Assembly (NCBI GenBank): GCA_963920575.1
Contig: OY986966.1
Span: 3,244,130 to 3,308,129 of the forward strand
Direction of reading: 5' to 3'
Origin: Narthecium ossifragum
Lineage: Eukaryota > Streptophyta > Magnoliopsida > Dioscoreales > Nartheciaceae
Length of the DNA: 64,000 nt
Shown: positions 51,282 to 60,500 of the stretch, in pieces
Layout of the letters: each line of letters begins with the position of its first letter
Numbering within the stretch: the stretch's first letter is position 1
The notes under the pieces: generated by a model
The model's database searches: none
The model's input: the letters and a program-made list of their open reading frames with translations, nothing else
Told to the model about the DNA's origin: nothing
Translations under genes and position numbers: made by a program

Positions 51282-52734
51282 TTTGAAATGATGGTTTGTT
51301 CACTGGTTTGTTTCCTTTTTTTGACATGTAGGGTTATCTAATTCTCAAGATAATTTTTCCAATCATGGAACAAAAAGTAGGACCAAAGCTTCTATTGTTG
51401 CTGATGCGAGCATATCCCTACAAACAAAAGAAAGTGGGAAGAGAAAGAAAATGACTATTAAGGATGGTGGTGATCCTTCCAATAAGAAAAAAAAACTAGA
51501 GCCGCAAAGGTAGATAGCCGGTGTTATACCAAAAAATTAATGGACATCAAGGACAAAACGTTTCAAGCTCATCACACTGAGCTGATTAGGAAGACACCTT
51601 TCTTCCAACTCATTGGACTGCCAAGTAACATACCTCAAGATGTTGCAGTTATTGAATGCTTGTTGAAAAGGTGGCAGCAAGATAAGAAAGAGTTTTTGAT
51701 TGGGGGACGCAGCATAGCCCCGACGGCCGTAGACACAACACTAATTTTAGGCCTGAAGAATTATGGTGAAGATGTGAAGATAGACCTTAAGAAGACCACA
51801 AAGTCGATTAAATTTAAAGCTGCTTTTATTGCGAAGTATATAGGTAATCTGAGATATGCTGATCGTCCTTGGTTAGAGACCTTGTTGGGCACGCTTGGGC
51901 CAAATAGAGAAGCACCTAACATTGAAGATTACACGAAGCTATTGATCATCTATTTGTTTACTGTTTTTTTATTCCAACGGACCAACTATACTTGTTCGCC
52001 GGACCTAGCAGATTATGTTGATGATTTGCATAACATTACCAACTACAATTGGGCTCAAGCAGTTCATCAATATTTGATGTATTGTATTGATGATGCGGCT
52101 AAAAGGATAGCCGAGGTAGAAGAAGCTAAAGGGGCAAATGGTTACAATGTGTACCTAAATGGGTGCACTGTCCTCCTTACGGTAACGTGTACCTCTCATA
52201 GTTGTTTAATACTTTATGTTATGCTTTATTATGGTGATATTTGATTTGTTTGGTTTAAGCAGGTGTGGTTCCATGAAATTGTGAGATACAAAGAACCTGC
52301 TGAGCAATACAGTCGGTTACATCCACGGATACTCCGATGGCAGGGCATCAACTGGGTGCAAAGAGAAAGTTTTGGAAGAATTTTGGATAAACTGACTGAG
52401 AAAGAGGTAACTAGTTACATGTATATAGAGCAGCAACTTTTTGATTGTATACTAGCAGTTATTTTGTTTCTAACAATAATTTCTTAGGTATCAACCGAGC
52501 TTGTTTCGGAGCCGGAGGAGAGATGGCTACTCATAGCCAGCAACGAAGAGGGGGAGAGCAGCAGATCCAGCTCAGTCCGCAGAAACTACAAGATAGAAGC
52601 TGTCACCTCCCCTCAAAAAGAAGAAGAGGGTGACAAAGAGGAAGAAGTATTTATAGGTGGCCCTCAATCTCCCCAGCCTCAGCAGTTTGAAGAGGTACAA
52701 TTATTTGAACAGTAGCAGTACAATTATGTAAAAT

Positions 52735-52875
52735 TTTGTGCGCATATTCATATGCTTCTTGCGTAATTTAATATACTTCTTGCTCAATTTCATATATTGC
52801 TTGCACAAGCTCATATACTTCTTGTGCAAGTTCATATAGTTGTTGCGCATTTTCCTGTTCTTCTTGCGCTACTTA
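52735..52875 (+). repeat. 21-bp degenerate tandem array B (intron)
   Basis: About six units close to atatacttcttgcgcaattt. It lies in the intron that precedes the exon starting PYCPPSTS. Confidence 0.8.
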
Positions 52876-53654
52876 GTACACTAATCATGGCATTTTAACT
52901 TGCAATGTCTTTGATTCTAAATTGCAGCCATATTGTCCTCCTTCCACCTCTGCTATCCCAAGCATGCATCGTAAACCACAAGCCCCTCAATATGACATTG
53001 CCATTGCCAAGGATTTGAAAGAGGTGCAGAAGACGCTACAAGAATTGGCCAATCTTCTCCACACTCAACAACAAGATTCTTAGAGGATTAGGGAGGAAAA
53101 TGAGTTTCTTAAGCTAGAAAACCAAAAACTCAAAATGGAGATGAAGCAACAGACCATGGGCATTGGGCAATTTAGAATTGTAAGGTCTTCGAAGAAGGTT
53201 AAGCCACCATTGGCTTTATGGCGGTATGCATCGGCCAAGCACCGCAACCCATACCTTACTAGATCTAAAGCTGCTCAAAAAGATGTTGGGAACCATGAGA
53301 AGGAGGGAGAAGAGGGGAAGGAGCAGAAGCAACAGAAGGCTGAGCTGCTTGGGGAGGAGGGGGGGGGGAGGGGATGAAGCAGAAGTTATGGAGAAGGAGG
53401 ACATGATTGTGGAGGTTCATTCTGGTGACAACACACCTGTTAAGAAGAGTGTTACTAAGGTATGAAGCTTGGAGATTGTGTTTATTTTTATCTTAGTAGC
53501 AACCTATGAATATTCTAACATCCAAACACGACTGCCAGATAAAATCGTATCTTGGGCATGACCACATTAACGACGAAGATCAGCTTATCATAGAAGAACT
53601 GTTGGATTTGAATACAAAGTAAGTACCATATGTCGTATTAGAATATTATTTTTT

Positions 53655-53774
53655 GAGCGAGTTCATATACTTGTTCTTCTTCTTCATATACTTACTTGCG
53701 CAATTTATTATACTGCTTGCGTCGTTTCATATACTTGTTGCGCATATTATTATGTACTTGTTACGCAATTTAAT
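53655..53774 (+). repeat. 21-bp degenerate tandem array C (intron)
   Basis: About five units of the form atatacttgttgcgcaattt, with 21-23 bp spacing, inside an intron upstream of the protease exons. Confidence 0.8.
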
Positions 53775-54805
53775 ACTAACATATGATAATTTTTACACTC
53801 TCAATGATGACATGTGGTACTCTGAGACCGTGTCGGTGTCACACGAGACACTGGTGGAATTGTTGACTAATAAGATGACAAAAGATGACATTATAGATTG
53901 TCGCCAAATAATGTATACGGAGCGGCAGAAGTCAACCCCTAATACTTACGCAGCATGCTTCTTTTCAAGTACCCGGTTACATGTAAGTGACTACTTGATG
54001 CATTTTAGCAAATATGGATTGGTTTGTTCTGGCTTTTTAAGAATACGCAATTTCTACGTTGCTTGCAGCATGCATCCATTTATGTCGACCCAAGCGGAGA
54101 TTTTTCAGAAAACTTTATCATCAATAAGGAGCTCAGTCACATGAGGAACGATAATTTTGACAAGAAGGAGTTTTGGATGATATCTGTTAATTCAAACAAT
54201 ACTCATTGACATTTGCTTGTGGTGAATCTGGTTCTTCATGAAATAGTTCATTACGACTCTCTACGAGGGGCTCTACATTCAGCTGTAGCAACTAAACTGG
54301 TAAGAAATGTTGTGTTTTTGTTTAGCACACCAATTCTAAAAATCTAACTTCTACTTTATATTGCAGTCTCAATGGGTACAGAAGTTTCTGGCTACCGGAA
54401 GAGTGCCCGGATACAAATATGATGGTGAATGGGTTTTCAGGCACGATGAGAAGGCGCCGGAGCAAGGCTCGGGGTAAGGAGATAGCACAAGTTGCAGGAA
54501 TATTAGTTCAATTGATTTTGTGTTTTGCTCATTGGCATTTACTATGTTGTCTTCTAATAGGGATGACTGTGGCATATTTTCCTTAATGTACGAAGACTGC
54601 ATCCAGCGTCGAGTTGGATTTGACTTTCGACAGAGTGATATGCAAAGAATACGAGTTGTGCTCTGTGCTGAAATACTAAGGGATGGTGCTGCAAGAAAGA
54701 ACAAGTAGTTATTGTTGTAGCAGTGTTTGTTCTATATAATTAACTGATCATTTTGTTATACATATGAATTAATGCTAATTGCAAGTATCAAGGTAATTTT
54801 GGATG

Positions 54806-54950
54806 ATTTTGTTGTGGGTGTAATGGATGTTGTAATTTTATTGTGGGTGTAATGGATGCTGTAATTTTGTTGTGGGTGTAATGGATGCTGTAATTTTGTT
54901 GTGGGAGTAATGGATGTTGTAATTTTGTTGTGGGAGTAATGGATGTTGTA
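54806..54950 (+). repeat. 29-bp tandem array after the Ulp1 pseudogene
   Basis: Five copies of a 29-bp unit starting ttttgttgtgggtgtaatgg. It runs directly into the 21-bp array D. Confidence 0.85.
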
Positions 54951-55091
54951 TAAGTTACTCAACTTTTTATACGAATTACTCAACTTGTTGCATAAGTTAC
55001 TCAACTTGTTGCATAAGTTATTCAACTTACTGCGCGAACTACTTATCTTGTTGCACTAGCTACTTATCTTGTTGCGCGACTTACTCAACTT
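54950..55091 (+). repeat. 21-bp tandem array D (between the two MULE genes)
   Basis: Units close to ttactcaacttgttgcataa; two copies are identical over 21 bp. The array is interrupted by the solo LTR at 55096 and resumes beyond it. Confidence 0.85.
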
Positions 55092-55095
55092 GGTG

Positions 55096-55468
55096 TGTGA
55101 GGCCCGCTGGGTCTACCGTGGGACAAGATGCCTGCGCCTGGAGGGCGGGGCTGAGTCGGGTAGCCGGGTAAGCAATCCCACAACGCCTGGGTATGGTCCG
55201 GGTTTCGATATAAGTATATAGTAAGCCCTTAATAGACACAACGCGTTTTAAAGCCGTGATGGCAGTGATCCGTCAGAAAACTCCATGGTTAAACGAGCTT
55301 GACCTGGAGTAGTCACACGATGGGTGACTTAATGGGAAGTTTTCCCAGATTTCTGCGGTGAGCCAAAAGACGGCAATATTATGTTGGGTGGGGCCCATGG
55401 TCCGGGTTTCGATATAAGTATATAGTAAGCCCTTAATAGACACAACGCGTTAGGGCCGGGGCATTACA
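55096..55468. mobile_element. Solo LTR with a 5S rRNA-like segment (Cassandra TRIM-like)
   Basis: The 373-bp unit begins TGTGAGGCCCGC and ends GGGCATTACA. It is flanked by a perfect 5-bp duplication tggtg (55091-55095 and 55469-55473). Positions about 55260-55345 resemble plant 5S rRNA, including the internal promoter boxes (ggttaaacgagctt, cgatgggtgac...tgggaag). 5S-like sequence inside a short LTR is the mark of Cassandra-type terminal-repeat retrotransposons in miniature. A 55-bp direct repeat (55193-55247 and 55397-55451) flanks the 5S part. No second LTR or internal region is nearby, so it is a recombination-derived solo LTR. Confidence 0.82.
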
Positions 55469-55473
55469 TGGTG

Positions 55474-55614
55474 CACAACTATTCGACTTGTTGCTCAACT
55501 TGATTAAGTTCCTGTAGTTGCGCAAGAAGTGGTGTAAATGGTGCAAGAAGTTGTTTAGTTTGCGCAAGAAATGGAGTAAATTGCGCAAAAAGTGAATCTG
55601 CTCAACAAGTTGCT
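55474..55614 (-). repeat. 21-bp array E (mostly inverted orientation)
   Basis: After one plus-orientation piece (cgacttgttgctcaacttga) the units read ttgcgcaagaagtggtgtaaa, the complement of the unit in arrays B and C. It separates the transposase 3' end from the solo LTR. Confidence 0.75.
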
Positions 55615-55740
55615 ATGTTTGTGTCAACAAAATAGAATACGTTAACATTATTTACAAAACAAAACACAAAATTAGATAGCCATAGAAGTATTCAGTTACA
55701 TTTAAGATGTCCAAAAAATATATAAATGTATGCAATCACA

Positions 55741-56985
55741 TCAATCACGAGGAATGCTGGCTTCTTGATATGTGCACACATTCATGCAAGATCTCGTGTT
55801 ATGCCCAAGTCCGCGACATTTCTTACATCTTCTTTGCTTCTTAAAACTGCATTCACCTTGTGAAGGCTTCCTCTTCTTTCGCTTGCAGCCAGGTCTAAGC
55901 TTGACTGCAGGAGGTAGCACCAACTCATCCTCTATGTCTCCTTTGGGCCAAAATTCTCGCGATGATGTAGGTGCCACATAGTCGGCATAAGTGGCGACAA
56001 AAGTTTCTTTCGTGAACCAACGTTCACAAAATTCATACTCCGATAGATTCCTAGATCCGATTGCAGCCACACCATGTTGACATGGGATGCCCAGCACATC
56101 CCACTCACGACACATGCATTTTTTTGATTCAATATTTACTACAAATGATCTATTTATATCAATCACCTGAAATTCATTGAGAGACGAGGAATGCACAATG
56201 AGTTGCCTAGCCTTCTCTCTTGCAGCTTTGAGTGTCTTCTCCACTCGCGGCGTCAAGCGGGTGCTCAGCTGCTTGGCGTCATTCCCTCTTTTCCAGAAGT
56301 AAGAAGCAACTTTTCTTCTCGTCGCCTCCACCAAATATTGTATGGGCAGATCTTTAGCATCCTTAATCACACCATTAAAACTCTCCACTATGTTGGTGGT
56401 AAGCATATCGTATCTACGGCCCGGGAAACAATGTGTTGCCCATCTCGCAGTGGAAATCTGATTAATATAGGAATAATGATCTAGATGATCTAAGAGTAGC
56501 TGACCCATTATCCTATCGAATTGTTGCAGGGTATAAGCTCGTGCAGCAGACCAAAACTTGTTGTATGGTGGAGTGCTTGGAGCCATATTTGGGACATTTC
56601 TAGACAGATGTTGCATGCAGTATCCGTGGGTAGCCTCAGGGAAAACATCATGGACTGCTTTTATTAATCCCTTCTGTCGGTCGGAGAGTATGGTGAGACT
56701 AGAAAATTGACCAATCGAGCCACGAAGCTTCTCAAGAAACCATGTCCACGAGTCTGTGTTCTCAGACTCGACGACGCAAAACGCAATGGGAATGATGTGG
56801 TTGTCGCCATCCACTGCGGTGGCAATAAGTATTATGCCCTTGTACCTTCCAGTGAGAAATGTGCCATCAACACCAAGCACCGGCCTCAAATTTGATCTGA
56901 AAGCCCGAAGACAAGCTCCAAAGGCCCAGAAGAAACGATTGAATCGGCCTCCAAGGGTACACTTCAATGCCACTTCATTATCCAC
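55741..56985 (-). CDS. MULE transposase, 5'-truncated
   Basis: An open frame of 414 codons without an ATG at its start (GTG), so the N-terminus is missing. Mutator-like transposases cut and paste DNA with an RNase H-fold DDE core. Visible features are Asp40 in LGVDGTFLTGRYKG, Asp102 in TILSDRQKGLIKA, the C2H part GYCMQHLSRN (123-126), a SWIM zinc finger (CMCREWDVLGIPCQHG) and a CCHC knuckle (CKKCRGLGHNTRSC). The N-terminal DNA-binding domain is absent, and a stop codon lies just upstream of the frame. It probably belonged to the same element as the Ulp1 pseudogene, facing it. Unlike that gene, this frame is uninterrupted over 1.2 kb. Confidence 0.9.
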   Translation of the reverse strand: MDNEVALKCTLGGRFNRFFWAFGACLRAFRSNLRPVLGVDGTFLTGRYKGIILIATAVDGDNHIIPIAFCVVESENTDSWTWFLEKLRGSIGQFSSLTILSDRQKGLIKAVHDVFPEATHGYCMQHLSRNVPNMAPSTPPYNKFWSAARAYTLQQFDRIMGQLLLDHLDHYSYINQISTARWATHCFPGRRYDMLTTNIVESFNGVIKDAKDLPIQYLVEATRRKVASYFWKRGNDAKQLSTRLTPRVEKTLKAAREKARQLIVHSSSLNEFQVIDINRSFVVNIESKKCMCREWDVLGIPCQHGVAAIGSRNLSEYEFCERWFTKETFVATYADYVAPTSSREFWPKGDIEDELVLPPAVKLRPGCKRKKRKPSQGECSFKKQRRCKKCRGLGHNTRSCMNVCTYQEASIPRD

Positions 56986-57117
56986 ATCTCTACTTTTAAT
57001 GTCTCAATATCACAATCAAATCTATAGGATTCTTTTTTTTTAGGGGGGAATATTATATATAATTCAATTCATATGCGCCAATGTGGCATGCCAACCGGAT
57101 GCCAAGGAGTTAACCTC

Positions 57118-57125
57118 TATATAAA
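57118..57125 (+). promoter_or_regulatory. Possible TATA box of the nucleotidyltransferase gene
   Basis: TATATAAA lies 392 bp before the ATG and ahead of a (GA)n-containing leader. Plausible but unproven. Confidence 0.45.
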
Positions 57126-57165
57126 CCCATGAGCTAAGACAAGGAGAAGAGAACCCCACCGATTG

Positions 57166-57169
<4 letters not shown>

Positions 57170-57209
<40 letters not shown>
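57170..57209. repeat. (GA)20 microsatellite in the probable 5' leader
   Basis: Twenty uninterrupted GA units between the putative TATA box and the ATG. GA repeats in leaders can bind GAGA-type factors, but no function can be claimed here. Confidence 0.95.
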
Positions 57210-57214
<5 letters not shown>

Positions 57215-57509
57215 GTTCTTTCTTGGAGGGGTTTTTAGCCTTTTTAGGAGTAGAGCCTTTTAGATTGCCCGGAGACCACCGTTTGATCTGCTCGTTTTCT
57301 TCATGAATTCCAAGAAAAGGAGCAATCTTTCTTATTTTCTTGCATGCAATGATCGATCCCTCGCTTACCCATTTCTTGATTTCTTCTTTTGAACCTATTC
57401 CAGTATGTTTTCCATCCATTTCTTGGTCGTTGGGTGTTTCTTTCCTTGTTTAGAGTGGTAGTATTCGAAGGAAATCCTATTTAGTGTTTCAGCGCTCGGT
57501 TCTTTAATT

Positions 57510-60500
57510 ATGGCGAATGGCGGAAGAGGGGCTGAGAGCCCATGGCCATCAACTTCTCAACAGGCTGAACCCAGGCAGCCTGTGGTGAGGAACGAGAGAT
57601 GGTTGCGAGCCGAAGAGACCATCCAGAAGATCATTTGGAAAGTCCAGCCTACTGTTCTCTCTGAGACGAGAAGAAAGGCCATAATCAACTACCTTTCTAA
57701 GCTGATCAAGAAGTCCACGGGAGCAGAGGTGATTCTCTTATCTTTTCTTCTTTCATATCCATTCTTGGATCATTTAGAGTAAATATATGTTCATGCCAAG
57801 AATCTTGATAAATGCTGATCTGTTGCCAGATTATGTTCTCATTCATCTCTTATCTGTATTTGGAATTTTACTTTGATTCATGTCTTGCTAGCTCATATCT
57901 TATCCATTTTACATCATGGATTTCTGTGTCATTGGTGGCTGAACAGACTTGATTTGAATTACCAAAATGATAGGTGGGAAACATATTTGAAACATGGCTT
58001 ACCACACTGTAAACCCAGTGTTGGTACAGAATGTGTTGACCAAAAAAATCCATGTCGAGACTGCCAGTGCTACTGATCGCAATCCATAATTTCAACCTAA
58101 GAGCAGCATTACAAGTGGTCAATGTCCAAAAATTCATGCTTTAATCGATTTGGATTGGAAAAGGCTCCTTGAATACCTCGTTTCAATGCTCAGTCCTGAA
58201 GTTCTGACCACAAACTTCTACGTTCATGTTCATTTTACAAATCGTTAAAAGGATGAATTACTTATATTTAACCTTCAAATTATCTCTTCATTATTGAACT
58301 AATTGAAACTTCTTCATTGGACTGGTATGATACTTATCCTTACCATCAGTTGTTTGTTCGATTTATCAATATTGGTTAAGTCATTGCAATCAGAACAACT
58401 ATTTTTTGCTTTTGAGTGTTTTCCTCTTTTATTTGTAACAATCTTTCTTTTCCTTGATATTCGGTTTAAATATTGATCCTCTCATATTTATGCTTTTTAA
58501 TCTGGAATTCATGAGCTTGTTATTGCCTAGTTAAGATTGATAAATGGCAACCATAAAAGTAAAACGCCACCTTGTTTAAGCGGAGAAGCATAAGGGGAAA
58601 AGATCGAAACTGATGGGCTTTGTCTTGCTTTCTTCAACTTTCTTCTTGATGCTTCAGGATAACTATTTCACCCCTTATTGAAAGTTGCAATTGTTCAAAT
58701 CAATTGTAAAATGTCAAAACTCAACTCTATCTTTTCCTCTGGTGCTATATTCTCAGGTACTGCCATTTGGATCAGTGCCTTTAAGGTCATATCTTCCTGA
58801 TGGGGATATTGATCTGAGTGCATTTTTGGGTGGAGCTACTTCAGAAGCTTTAGCCACTGAAATTCGTGCTGTACTTGGAGTGGAAGAGCAGAATAAGGAT
58901 GCCGTGTTTGAAGTCAAAGATATCCAGTACATTAATGCCGAGGTCTTTTTTCACTTTACCAAGCATTCTTGAGTTATTAGGAGTACTAGTTTTTTATGAA
59001 GTAGCTTACCCTGTCTTTTCTACAAGCTCTTAAGCGTGTTTGCCTAATACATTGTCCTTTTCAATAATGTCGTAATCCAAAAAAAACTGATATGTAGTTC
59101 TCATTTCAGTTAATTCTTCATGCAATTTTCTCTAGTCTATAACTGCTTATGGATCTCACCTTGTTCATTTCACTACCTCTTTATGTCCTGTAACTATATC
59201 ATGTACATGAAGATTGCAACTGCTTAGCCTTAGTTAATTTCAGGAAGATGTTTGTTTGACAGTACTGTTAGATGAAACCAACCTAGGTAGCTTCCATGAA
59301 CCAACCAGGTTCCAAATTTTCTGCAACTCATAGATGCAGAAGTAGTAGAATCTGAATCAGGTTGACTAATGTATGAATATTTATTTTCTCCAATAATTAA
59401 ATTTCTTAAAGTGTTCTGGAATTATTATTTCGAACATCTTATGATACTATTATATTCTTGTCAAATTTTTATGGCTTAACCGAGTGAATAACATGTGGTC
59501 ATTGAGGTTTAGCTTCATTTAGGACGCATTGTGGTTAATCAATCGCCACAGCAAAGCCCTGTAGATTGCGTCAGTTTACCTGGTTTCAAGAAGACGTGGT
59601 GACAGATCAGCAGCAGTAAGGGACCAGGACAATATATTACTTATGTAACGACTTCCTGCAGCTCAATGTTCATGAACTTAGTTTCAGTTTGTAGGAGACA
59701 TTTCTATTGACTCATCAAGGAAGGTAGCTGTAGCATATAGCTAAACCTGCCAGAGTCTTTCTTGTAATATTTTGATTAAATTGCCAGTATTGGAACTTCA
59801 TCCTTGAATTAACTTGTACTCTAGGTGAAGCAAAGGTAGAACATTTGCTTGTAGTCTTGTCTTTTGGTGTGTTTCACCATATCACAATATGGCGGCTTCA
59901 AATACTCCCCCTACAATTTTTACCATGCTAGGTGGCTAGATGCTAGGAACTTAGGATATTTTCCCCACATGAGCTCTCCACTTTTACAAAACTCCAAAAC
60001 ATTTCAACCTCTGGGTGATTTGTGAGTTTAGAGTTCTTTAGGAGTTTTAGGAGTCTCCACCTATTTTATCATGAACACATGTAATCAAGGTTTATCTGCA
60101 GAAGTCTAGAAAGTTCCCACAGGTAGATGCACTCATGCACGCCAAGCAGAGCGATTTTTATTGGCCTTACTTCATGGCATAGGCCTATATAAGAGGGAGG
60201 GGTCTTCATTGGCTCCTCAGCTTCTAGGAGCTGTAATCAAGAGTTTGTAAAAGAATTTATTTCCTCTACCAAATATTGGGTGCTCTCTTGCTTTCCTTGC
60301 TAAAGTTGTTTGATTCCCTAAGCCTGATGCCAAGGGTGGCTCCACCTCGTGTACAAAATTGAGTCCTGCGTGGGAAAAAGCAAGGTAAATTGCGGCTAAC
60401 ATCTGCCTGAAGGCTTTGCCTTTGATGTTAGGCATGGTCCCATTACTGGCATCTGGATAGTCATGTCTAATAGTTTGTTACATTCTTCAATGCTCCTTTT

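Larger units (their letters stand above)
50758..54708 (+). pseudogene. Decayed Ulp1/SENP-type (C48) protease gene of a Mutator-like element
   Basis: Likely exons include 50758..50803, 51332..51509, 51540..52181, 52263..52406, 52488..52694, one from about 52928 to 53460, about 53539..53619, about 53801..53982, 54069..54299, 54367..54473 and 54561..54708. The N-terminal part (RKTPFFQLIGLP..., then WFHEIVRYKEPAEQYSRLHP) resembles plant transposon-borne Ulp1 proteins. The protease part has the catalytic order: His in VNSNNTH, Asp in VHYDSLRGAL, and Cys in DDCGIFSLMY. Breaks are clear: TGA at 54207-54209 replaces the Trp that normally follows the catalytic His; an in-frame TAG follows the QQQDS codons near 53080; a G-run near 53355-53370 shifts frame; and TAG ends the second exon frame. 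It would normally process SUMO or a related modifier; here it is inactive. Confidence 0.8.

Noticed and set aside
55255..55345. 5S rRNA gene
   Set aside because: The similarity is partial and lies inside a TG...CA unit with a 5-bp duplication, so it is a retrotransposon LTR.
54950..55614. Spaced repeats resembling a CRISPR array
   Set aside because: The repeats are directly tandem and degenerate, and lie in eukaryotic nuclear DNA with introns.
57117..57419. 100-codon minus-strand frame with Ser-Leu repeats
   Set aside because: Generated by the (GA)20 repeat in the leader of the plus-strand gene.
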